From positions 468,505 to 532,504 of the forward strand of contig CAUYUJ010009557.1 of the NCBI GenBank assembly GCA_963575745.1: a DNA stretch of 64,000 nt, given 5' to 3'. Positions 54,171 through 64,000 of the stretch are shown one piece after another (within the stretch, counting starts at the first letter, position 1; each line of letters starts with the position of its first letter). Position numbers and translations under genes: made by a program. This DNA is from Prorocentrum cordatum. Taxonomy: Eukaryota > Sar > Dinophyceae > Prorocentrales > Prorocentraceae. The notes beneath the pieces are model-generated. The model was not told where the DNA came from, searched no databases, and saw only the letters and a program-made list of their open reading frames with translations.

Positions 54171-54969
54171 GCCCTGATCTTCTGGGGGCGGCGAATGCCC
54201 AGGATCTACCTGGTCTGGAGGGCAGCTTCTTTAGCACTTCAGCGGGTCACGGGGTGGCGGAAGAGGAGGCCCGAAGAGGGGGGGGGAGAAACGAAACGTC
54301 CTCCTCCTGCTCCCCCCCACCGAAGGTTTCCGCAAGTTCTTCGCTGATTTTCTCAAATCAATCGGGTCCGCGGGGTTCTGGGCGCTGCCCCGAATCTCGC
54401 GAATCATCTCATAGCACGGGTCTGGAGGGAAGCGGGGGGGAGGAGGAATCAGGGGTTCAAATACTTTTAGAGGCTGTAGGCCGTTCGCGAAAGCGCTTGC
54501 CACGTCCCGCTCGGGCGCTAGAGGCCGCTTGCGTCGTCCAACATGTTGTGGGACATTTGCGAGACCATGCCCGGGGGGAGGACGAACGCGGGGAGGATAA
54601 TGAAAAGGGAACCGCGTATTAATAGCGATTCGCGGGAAGACCTGTCTCGAACTCCCGGCCAGGAAACGCTCCGCGGAAGAGCCTGGGGGAACCGATTCAA
54701 AGGTCATATGTCAAAACTGTCCACGACGCCAGACCATCCCAAAGGAGCGACCAAATTCAATAACCCTGGAACCCACGCCGAGCAAATCTTCTTTCGTCAA
54801 ACAATCGTCACTACTAAACGATGGTGGTGGAGCATGATCCTCACGCCCCTCTCCTATGCCAAGACTCCTTCATGCGGATCTTGTGCGCGGAAGGTTGATC
54901 CACGGCGTGCGTGTCTTATCCATTGAGCACGTTCTGCGCGAGAGGTGGCACGCGCGCGCTAAGAAGTGG

Positions 54970-57180
54970 CGCCCCTTCCCGCTGAGATGCAAGACGCGCC
55001 TCGCCCCTGCGAGACAGCTCGAGCCAAACGCCCGCGGCGGCGGGCGAGCGGCCACAGAGGCGGAGGGAGCGAAGACAACGACTTCCCCCGCGCTGGGCCC
55101 CGGAACCACCGCGCCCAAGCGCCATCGCTACGCGTCGCCACGGGGGCGCCAGACCCGGAAAAACAGCTTTCGCAGCGCCGCCCTTCCAAGCGGGAGCTGC
55201 TTCGGCTGCAAGGGCGAGGCTCAAGAGCTCGACGCAGCCCCGAATGTCATTCACCTGGCCCGCGGGCGCCACTGGCGCCCCTGGGTAAAGCTTCGACCTC
55301 GTTCGCCGTGAACTGTCGTTTTTCGGGCTTCCATTCGACCCTGACTTCTGGGCGCCCGGCTCCTTCTCCTTGCGCCGCCGGGGGCTCCATCCACGTTGCA
55401 TCATTTCGGTCGACGCCACTCTGCCACCGCTCAGTGCTCGACCCTCCACCGCCGCCAGCGCTCTCGCTGCTATCGCGGTCAGACCTCCGGGAACTCGAAC
55501 AAATCTTTCCACATGTGCCCAGAAGAAGAAAAAGCGCCCCTCCAGCCTCGGCCTCGGCCACAACCGTAACCCTTGCTCCCGCTACGACCACTGTTCTGGC
55601 GCTTGCTTGGAGGGCCTTTGCTAGCAGCGGAGTCTCGCTCTCTCGTGCATTCCATTACGATTATGCACCGCGACAGCGGCCCCAGCGCCCAGAGTCGCTC
55701 AGAGAGATGACAGCGGGGAGCAACCGCAGCAGGTCCAACCTCCTGATGCAGATGGAGCCGCGGGAAATCGTGAGGCCCGCGAGCGGTCTTGCTCACGGCT
55801 GGATCCGCGCGCTCGTTGTGCACGGCGCATGGAACGCCGCGCTGCGTCCGTTGCCATCTAACTTGATGGCTGCGAAGGTGGAAAACGCACCGAAGAACGT
55901 CTGTGACCGTCTGGGTCAGTGGCGACCCCCGCGAAGACTAGGCGTGAAGACTGATGCCCTCGCCGATGCATTCACTCCGACCAGGTGGGACTCGCGCATC
56001 AAAGCGAAGTGCGCGAAGCGCACTGTATCTGAGGCAGCAGCGGCGCGCGGCATGATCGCGCATTCCGCGCGGCAAATGTGACTCAAGAGGGGTATATGTA
56101 CCAAACCGTGCGAGGCGCGCCTCCACTGCTCGTCCATCTTGGACCTCCGTCGGCGCGAACGAACTTCTACACCTCGTGGGCATGTTCCTACAGGCTTGCC
56201 TGGACGCTGGCTGGGCGGCCTACCTGCGCCCTAAGTTCCACTGGCCCCTGCGCCTGGTGGTACGACACAGAAGGTTCGATACTTCACTGGCGCGGTGGGC
56301 GCGCGAGAGGAAGCGCACGATGGTCTCGGCGTGCTCTCGGAGGAGAGCGGTCATGCCATCAGCCGCACTTTTGTCGCGCGCCCTCTTTGGGCGCCCGGCA
56401 ACCGATGTCGATGCCAGCGCCACCTCAGGATTCCAGGAGGGCATTCGCAACGCAAGCTCCATGGATGCCAGCGCCCTGTCCGAGGTCACGCGCAAGCAAA
56501 TTCACGCCCTGGCGGCATGGGATGACAAGTTCGACCTCAGGGCCACGCTGCAGGAGCCGAAACGCGCCAAGGACCAAGATGGTAACGTTCCTCCGCGATG
56601 AACTGCAGCTCCCAGAGGCGCGGAAAGCGTCTTGTTTGACTGCGAGGTCGGCCAAGGCATCCAAGTCCGAAGTGGTTCACGCCAGCGGCGCTGCAAAAAT
56701 GGCGCCTGAGGGGCAGCTGCCAGCGCTGGGGCAAGTTTGGTTCCTGGCCCGGGCGGCAGGGGCCGAGCGCTCTAGTCGCCCTTTATCCCATAACTGAGTT
56801 CGACGACGATGGCATCCCACTGGCGCGCAATCGAACGAACGCATGCCTCTGCCCGTTGTCAGGCGCCCTGGGCGCAGAGCCCTTTTCGGAGCAGCTGGGG
56901 CGGGCATGCGCGTATTGTCGTGCCTGTGGCGCACCGTTGAGGGTCTCGCTAGACTGCCTTCTAAGGCGGGGGGGGGGCGCTTCCAATGCGTTGCCCCGAC
57001 AAAAAAACCACGGACACATGCGCGGTTCAAGGCGCACCCGTGGCGCTGCAGCGCTTCAGACCTTGAAGGCCAACAGTCGGACCTGCAGCCAGTCACGCAC
57101 GTGGAAGCGAGGCTCGCGCCGTCCATCTCATGGACAAGACCTCGAGTCTTATGAGACGGATGCGCGTGCACCTGAGCGGC
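54970..57180 (+). pseudogene. Decayed transposase-like protein (unassigned dinoflagellate repeat family)
   Basis: The best stretch is 56176-56600: LRPKFHWPLRLVVRHRRFDT, SLARWARERKRTMV, then helices ending EVTRKQIHAL. The P-K-x-H-W-x-L-x-L-P...F-x-x-x-x-x-x-x-H-E-R-K-H pattern is one I associate with a multi-copy dinoflagellate transposase-like family and loosely with plant tnp2-type proteins; the second His of H-E-R-K-H is lost here. Upstream, ALVVHGAWNAALRPLPSNLM and FTPTRWDSRIKAKCAKRTVS (about 55815-56040) are in another frame and separated by a stop. Downstream, CAYCRACGAPLRVSLDCLL (56910-56965) may be a zinc ribbon. Several frameshifts make a functional product unlikely. Family name uncertain. 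Confidence 0.35.
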
Positions 57181-57224
57181 GCTGCAAAACAGACTCCGAT
57201 TTGCTGTTGTTGTAATGTGACCAC

Positions 57225-57600
57225 GAGTTAATATGTTCTAAAAAGCGATGGCGCTGCCAAAAACGATGTTAATATGTTGCGTTGTTTCGAAAACCAAAAT
57301 ATGTGGTTACGCGCGCAGTGCACAAACTCGCACATCGACATTGACAGAGCGCCGGTCCACCTCGGGGCGTTGAACGCAAAATCAAAACACATCAAGTATG
57401 ATGGCTTACTTGGGCTCACGTGATCATAATATTATAGATATGCATATACAAATGAATATCAACAATGCAGTTTGCTGAACTAGTATACAAGTTACGGGAC
57501 AACGTATCTGAGCCATGTAGAACATCCTAAGTGATCTGGGGTTCAAGGGGAAAACAAAAACAACTATCAAATAACCCCCTCCAAATAACCCCCTCCCCTG
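57225..57600. other. AT-richer gap, no gene seen
   Basis: Composition drops well below the window average in GC. There are no repeats, domains or long frames on either strand. Confidence 0.5.
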
Positions 57601-57970
57601 GACCTTCACAAGGGGGCCCGCGAGAGGTTGGAGCGTCCAAAATGGCCCACAGTGGTTCCAGGGGCGCCTTGGAGAGCCCAAGATGAGCTCCAAGATGGCT
57701 CAATAGATGCCAATATACCTCAAGATGGACCCCAAGATGCTCCAAGAGGCCCCCAAACCGCTCCAAGACGGCTCCAAGTGTCAAAATTGTTCCCCAAGGA
57801 GGCCCCGATGAGAGCGAAATCTTTACAAACCGCAAAGGGAACCAGCCTGTTTTGCTGTAGCGCCCCATCGCTTCTGATGGCCTTCCGGGGCCTCGAGATG
57901 GCTCCAAGAGGGCCCAATGGGGGCCCAGAGAGAGGCCCCAGAGAACCTCAGGACGGCCCCAAGAGTTCTT
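57600..57970 (+). repeat. GGCC-decamer repeat family copy
   Basis: CCAAGATGG / CCCAAGAGG units, with a TCAAAATTGTTCCCCAAGGA spacer and a CAGCCTGTTTTGCTG block. The ends are not recognisable. Confidence 0.65.
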
Positions 57971-57999
57971 TGTCCGTCTCCGCCTCCTCCTCATTGTCC

Positions 58000-60900
58000 T
58001 CCTCCTCATCCTCCTCCTTCTCCTCCTCCGCATCCTCCTCCCTCCACTCTCTCCCCCACCTCGGACGGCGGCCCCCGCGCTATGTTCTTCTGCATTTTCC
58101 CCCACTTCCCCGATCACCTCAACTCTCCTGGGCTTCGTTTCTGGATGGGCTGGTGGGGGCGCGCGAAGCGTCAACAATTAATGCGCAGTGTCGGCCCTGA
58201 GCCCACTCGGCCCACCTCTCTCCTGGGTCAATCTTCTCAGCGGCGACAGGCCCTTCCCGATCCCAATCGATGAATGTCAACGGATCAGAATGCGCGTCAA
58301 ACAGTGCGCAGAGCTCTGGGCACCATGATATCGCAGGCGCATCACCCTGGTTGGCCGCTTTCGAACGAGTGGCCTATCTACAGAAACGCATCATCTTCAA
58401 CACTTTCCTGAACACCCTCATGGATGACGAGTGCCCGCCGCAGGCTTGCTTACCTCGCGCTCTGGAGCCCACGCAAGGTGCGTCATCGATGCTGGGCCCT
58501 CTGGTCCCACCCCTCGGGAGAGGGAACGCGAGCATCTCGACCCCACAGAGGCAGCCCACATCTTGCGAGTATGATTCGTTGTCCTGTCTAGGCTTACGCC
58601 CTTGGCATACGGTTTTCGCATGAATTTCGCCCCTTTGGCGCAAGTGCATCAACGGCTGTTTCTTCGACAGGGTCCATCTCCATGTGCGATTGCCCTGCCA
58701 ACGTATCGCCGCTGGAATCATCCCCCTCATCAGGCGCGCGTCCAGACCAAATTCGGCCCTCCGTGCCCGGTCAACAGTTTCCAGTGGCACAGCGCACGGC
58801 TCTCCCGCAGCCAGGGCATCGCATCACCGAGCCTGATCTGCTCGCAGCATCCAGGCACGAAGTATTGCTCGTTCGGTCTAGGAAAGTCCAACAAATCTAT
58901 CACTTTCCCTTGGTAGGCCTACATCTGGCCTCAAGTATCCCCTCAAGCACCTGACAGGCATGCAGGGCATCAGAACGAGCAGAATTGTCAAAAGCGCAAG
59001 GGTTCGCCCTGTCGCCCTTCAATCGGAGATGTTCATCCTGCGGGGCCCTGGCCCCTTAAGAATGATGGTATATACCCCCGATGCCTCGGCAATCTCAGTG
59101 GGCCTTCTCGAAGCGATAATACCATCCAGCGCCCGAAATGCCACGTTGATGGTGCACGTCCTGGCGTCGAGGGTCTGGATATTTCAGCGCTGGCAAGGTC
59201 GCCTCGGCAAAAGTTCAGGCACTCATCGAGGAAGAGGGTCCTATCATCGAGTATTCGCTGCTACCTTTTCTCAACCACGTGGCCGCCTCATTATGCTTCA
59301 TTTCTGCTGGCCGAGGTGCTTTGCCCGATTATTTGGCACCGCCGCCGCGTAGAATCGTTCGGTTGCGCGTTCCATTCTGCGCCCAACGATTGCGCTTCGC
59401 ATCTACGAGTTCGATTGTGCGTCCGTCGGCCGCCCAGATCAGCCAGGCGACCTCGCAGGTGGGCCCCATGACATCGGCCCACTTATTAGTCTCCGATCTT
59501 TAACTCTCATCATTGGGGCCATCCTGGAAACATCCCACAATGCGGTGTTTCGTCATCATTTTCGCATCGCCAGGGGATCGATGTCTGTTCCGTATTGATC
59601 ACGCCCCCCACCCCCATTCGTCGCTCGACTGCGGAAACCGGCGAGGGCCTGGGCCACAGGCTGGGCAAGAGCACCCGTTGCGATGCCGTCGCAGCGCTGG
59701 GGCGTGAGGCTGGGGGGAGGCTGGAACTCGTTTGTCTCAGGTCCCCGGGCGGGTCCCAGATCGAGGTCTTGTCTGGATGTGCTTAGTTTTTTTTTTTTCG
59801 TAGGGTTCTGGACAGCGAGGTGCGGGTGCGAGGTTCGGACTGGCCTAGACTCCCGATAAATCCGTTCCAGAGCGTTCTGGAACGCTCTGCAACGGCGGCG
59901 CCCGATACATCCGCCAAACCCGCCGATTCTCAATGACTTCCGAACTACATCGGTCCGATGCTGTCTCGATTCTGCCTTCGTCTTCTCAGAGCGCTGCGAG
60001 GCAGGGGAGTGCCGGAGGGAGGTGCGAGCGCGGGGTCGCTTGAGTCATGGGGGGGCCACGCGAACAGTGCGATCACGCCAGGGGAAGGACCCTGCACGCG
60101 GGCACCAGCACCCTCGGAGGCCATGGTCCGACGGCGCGGGCGTTCCTCGCGCACACGCTCAGAGCTGCGCGTGAGCACCCCCTCGCATCCACGCGTTGTG
60201 CCTCGTTCGCGTCCTGCGCTGGCCGGCGTGCGCGGTGGCCGCGACATCGCGCGCGTGTCCCCGTTCTCTTCGCCGCAAAGAATTGATGGCGTTTTCCGGC
60301 CACTGTCATCAGTTCGGGGGTGTCATCAGTTCGGGGGTTTGGGTGGCCGCAAGGCCTTCGCGATCTGCCTTTTCGGCCCTCCGCGCATCGACAACGGAGG
60401 CGCGCCAACTAGGGCCAGAACAGACTGAGGTCGGAGGATCTGCTGCATCGGCGCCGCATCTCGGCGCTGCATCGGCGCCGCACCGGCCAAAGCGGGGTGG
60501 CGAAAGGTGGACTCCAGATTGCGCCACACCTCCGGTGCACCGGAGATGCGTCGCGATCCTCCGACCTCGTCTTCTGCAGCCCCACTTGTGTTGCCCGCGT
60601 CCGTCGACTCGGTATGAGCGAGCCTCCGATCCCAGGTCCGTTCGACCCGTTCCCTGTGGGATCTGATTTATCCACCCAGAATTTGTGATGTTAAGGGTCC
60701 CCAGGCGTAAAACGCGCATGTAGAAACGAAACTAGATAGGAAACAGCTGAACTCTATATTGTTAATCCTCTGAGAACCTTTAGTTCTTCCCCACATCCAA
60801 TAACCCCCCTACCACTCCACAAGATGTGATTTGATTGAAACTTCGAGGAACAATGCGTCCGCGGCAACCAGAAACGCGATAGATCGAGGCCCGGAACGCG

Positions 60901-61900
60901 CGAACCAAGGTTCTCTCCTCCTTCTCTTAACGCACCCCCAAAGTGTCCATAGACAAAGCCGGGCTTTCGCAACTCTCGGCTTGTGTTGCCGGGCGGGCCC
61001 ACACAGGGCCATATATGCAAAATAATTTAACGATGCTAGAAATATGTCAAACATGTGTTTTCCGAAATACGGAAAATTAGACAACAGGGCTCTGCCTTTC
61101 CAAGCCATCTATATTACCAGGCACAAGTCACCGTTTACAAAACCACCAGAAGAACAAAAAAACAAAACAAAACAAAAAAACACGGAGGACGCGCGCGCGT
61201 TTCGCATTGTGTGAGCGCTTGAACTGGGCACGTATACGCACCAGGCGTAAGGTGCAGGAGTGATGGGCGCTTGCGCTGGACATTGCCGTGGTCGTTACAA
61301 CGCCGTTGCCCGAAAAATCGGGCAGCGCCCGCTGCTTTCGCTGACGTCATGTCTTTGTCCTGCCTCGTAATGATCTGGAGGCTGTCTGCGCCGAATCTTA
61401 GACGACAGTGCAATGGCTCACACACTAGCGCCGCTGCCAAGGGCTGCATGGTGGACCGCGCGCCCCGCGCAAACCGCGGCGCGCGCTAGCCACCCGTGGA
61501 TCCGCACGCTTGCCTCCAAATGCATCGCTGATTGGATCCTTGGGGGGGGTCGCAATGGGCGTCAGTTGCCGCGGAAGCGAGGCCGCCGCAGCTCGCGACA
61601 GGCCCAAGGTACACAAAATTGCTCAGCGCACGGATGCTCAAGCAGTAAGCAGTCCCCTTTCGCGGTTTCCTATCGCGGGGCCATGCGCGAGAATGACACT
61701 TGTTCCTCGGCGCTCCCATTCTAACCCAGCCCCGCGCCATTTCGAACAGGCGAGGACCAACGCGGGCACGCGCCGCTTTGCTGTTTGACCCCCAGCCCGA
61801 TGCTGAAACACCATGTCACGACAGCGCGACTGATGCGACAACTCCCACAGAAGCACGCGAATCCCCGCGAAAGCGCGCCCAACCTCGCGCAGGCCGAACC
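58000..61900. other. Region without recognisable genes
   Basis: I read both strands here and found no conserved domain. Minor structure: CATCAGTTCGGGGGT doubled at 60308-60337 and GCATCGGCGCCGCA twice at 60447-60483. Confidence 0.45.
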
Positions 61901-61929
61901 GGTCGCACCTGGCTGCGCCAAGCCCGGAC

Positions 61930-63660
61930 AGGCCCTGCGAGGCAGGGCCCCAAGAGGGCCCCAAGAGACCCAGAGAGGGGCCCCCTGTGGTCAAGATGGC
62001 GGCCCTCGTCCTTGACAGCAGGGGGGCCCCTTGAGGAGCCCTCCCAAGGCCCTCCAGGAGCTCCAGGAGGGTCCTTTGGGGGACAAGCGCGCCTTATAGG
62101 GCCCAAAGGGGAGCTAGCTTTTCGGAGCTCTCATGGCCTCATGAGGCCCTCCAGTTGCCTCCGCGACGGGGTGCGAGGGCACGGGGAAACCCTGGTGGGC
62201 CCCAAGAGCGCCCCCGAGTCACGCAATGCGCGCGGGGCAAATCTGGGCCCCCGCGCGGGCCCCTTCCAGCGCCCATGGGATCTGCTCGCGGAAATATTAG
62301 ACCAGTCTTGGGGCTCCTCGGGCCCTCCAAGGCTCTGAATACGGCGCCGGCGAATGCGGGCGCGCGCGTTTTGCAAAACAGCCCGGATGCAATTTCCCCC
62401 GGCTGCCAAACCGCTGCGTTTTCAAAACTCGTATGTTACAACTTTTGAAACAAGGATCGGTTTTGCAAAACACATATATTACAACTTTTGCAAACTGCCA
62501 AACCTACGAATTACCAAAACAATATCAACAAAATACTACTATCTCACTGCGTCGTGAACTGCGAAACCTATTTTATACATAAAAATACAAAAATAATGCC
62601 AACAAAAAGCCCCAAACATATAAATAAATTAAGGGCGTCTCCGGGCACGGCTGGTTGCGCTCGGCGCGCGCGCGCTCCTCTTCGTTGACGGCCCTCATCC
62701 GGGCGCCGGTCGCGCCCGGCCCCTGCCAAATGATCACGGGGCCCTTCAAGACAACCGTGCCTACCGCCGCCCACAAGTACAACGCTCACTCATCCGCGCT
62801 ACGCCGCCCCCCCACCCACCCCGCTCGTCGCCCCTCCCCCCCCCCCCGAGACGGCCTGAGAGGAGCCGCAAAATCACTTCTAGATCCGCGCAACACTAAC
62901 TCAAAACAAAGCCAACGGGCCTCGTCCTCCGGGGGCCCTGTAGGACCCCTCTCGGGGCCTTCCCCAAGCCCCGCAAGAATTCCAAAGAAGCCCCTGGACG
63001 GCTCAAGATGCCCCCAAAAGGGCCCGAAAAGGACCCAAGATTGCGCCCAGTGGCCCGCAAAAAGAGGCACACTCGTGCACGTACTTTGCGCCTCTTTGAG
63101 AGGCCCTCTTGGAGCACTCTTGGAGCTCTCTTGGAATCTTCCTGGGCCTCTTGGGCCCTTCTTCTTGGGGACCCGCCGAAGCCCCCCCGAAGTCCCGAAT
63201 GAGCCCCCAGAGAGTTCAACGAGGCTTCAAGAGCAAGGAGCGGCCCAAGAGGGCCCAAGGAGGAGAACCCCCCCAGTGGCACCCAAGAGGGCCCTCTAGG
63301 TGCCACTGTCGGGAACCCTTATTTGTACACTCTTGGGCCCTTCTTGGGACCTTCTGGGACGCCTCCCGGGCCCCCCGCGACGCGCCCCCGAAGTCCCGGA
63401 CAAGCCCCGAGAAGGCGCAAACGCAGCCAAGGTCTCTGAACCCAGAGGGGGCGCCGATACATTTTGACCCGAAGGGGCCCTTTGGAACCCTCTCGGGCCG
63501 TCTGGGGGCCCGAATGTCTGGAGGGCTTCGGGAAGGCCCCCGAGAGGAGAGGGCCCCGGGAGGATGGATCCCTTTGGCGGGTGGCCTCTCGAGATTCCCT
63601 TCTGGCCCTTCTGGAGCCCTTTGGCAGGGGCTCCCGCGAGGAGTGCCGGCGTCGACGCGC
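61930..63660. repeat. GGCC-decamer repeat family, mixed orientation copies
   Basis: CCCCAAGAGG units occur on the plus strand at 61940-62100 and 62890-63020; CCTCTTGGGCCC (opposite orientation) at 63100-63170 and 63325-63365. The block CTTGGGCCCTTCTT...CCCCCGAAGTCCCG is duplicated at 63148-63200 and 63332-63395. The AT-rich 62440-62640 stretch between has no gene. Confidence 0.65.
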
Positions 63661-64000
63661 TTCCCGGGGCCAACCTGGGCCTGGCCCTGCAAACCAATCG
63701 GCGGCGGCGCAACGTCCGTATACAAACAAATCTGCATTGGAGCGGCATGCCAAATAGCTCTCGGCTCGCGAAAGAGAAGTGGCACGCCCCTCCAATGCGA
63801 GAGACACACCAACTAATGTATACAACAATTGTGCGCATAACACATATATTTGTCTGCGCAAATTGTTGGCAATTCCCGCGTATTCATGAAAACTATGTGT
63901 TTGGTCTCTTTCCGCAATCGAATAGTTTTGCAAGAAGGCCTCCTGTCTGGGCCAACGGACGACACAACTCTCGGCCTAGCGCAGCGCACGCTCGTCTTAA

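Larger units (their letters stand above)
52915..54600. repeat. Three dispersed copies of a ~60-bp TGTGGGACAT motif
   Basis: CCCACATCTTGTGGGACATC (52919), CGCATCCAATGGGACATCGC (53183) and CCAACATGTTGTGGGACATT (54538) are each followed by GA(G/C)A(A/C)...CCTGG or CCCGG. On the minus strand they read MSHKMWDD / MSHNMLDD, so a coding origin is possible. Only (CTTAAAACCA)n at 53728-53830 and (GAG)n at 53985-54170 lie between; no gene is recognised from 52.5 to 54.9 kb. Confidence 0.5.

Overview
The window looks like nuclear DNA of a dinoflagellate. The strongest clue is a 22-nt match (21 of 22, allowing the degenerate first base) to the dinoflagellate trans-spliced leader at 38515-38536 on the minus strand. 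Other clues agree: high GC, very low gene density, abundant microsatellites and polypyrimidine tracts, decayed LINE and tyrosine-recombinase retroelements, and a PPR array of the kind that is highly multiplied in these genomes. Most long open frames here come from low-complexity sequence. Only one host gene looks intact.

Layout. 1-13 kb: a dispersed family built on CCCCAAGAGG-type decamers, large microsatellites, an 11-copy ~90-bp minisatellite (2.17-3.10 kb), two different inverted-repeat MITEs (3.29 and 3.91 kb), a broken PPR gene (6.74-7.19 kb), a 36-bp-period Ala-coding minisatellite (7.27-7.96 kb) and one copy of a third MITE (8.91 kb). 12.33-19.79 kb, minus strand: a DIRS/PAT-type retrotransposon with split direct repeats (A1 - ORFs - B1-A2-B2). 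It carries a small Cys-rich membrane ORF, gag, RT, RNase H, a cytosine-methyltransferase-like domain and a tyrosine recombinase. The RT-gag part is riddled with frameshifts, and a GGCC-rich repeat element sits between the methyltransferase and the recombinase.

22.4-31.1 kb, minus strand: remains of a LINE, in order an ORF1-like protein, endonuclease, reverse transcriptase and C-terminal zinc fingers. It is interrupted by a 101-bp minisatellite and a 410-bp direct duplication. A second relative of the ORF1-like protein, with three in-frame stops, follows at 22.4-23.0 kb. 31-45 kb is almost gene-free: repeats, MITE and hairpin copies, the spliced-leader relic, and a ~153-bp minisatellite (40.2-41.5 kb).

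45.5-49.5 kb, minus strand: a heparanase-like (GH79) fragment with an in-frame stop, then the best gene of the window, a fusion of a PrmC/HemK-like methyltransferase with about seven Sel1 repeats. A MITE lies across the 5' part of that gene. It begins with a perfect GTAAGAG donor and, if spliced out, joins an upstream exon in frame, so it is probably an introner.

50-64 kb: a small RCC1-repeat relic (51.4 kb), a decayed transposase-like coding region on the plus strand (55.0-57.2 kb), more decamer-family repeats and long stretches where no gene is recognisable. The pieces do not form an operon or pathway; the window records repeated retrotransposition, MITE/introner insertion and gene decay.
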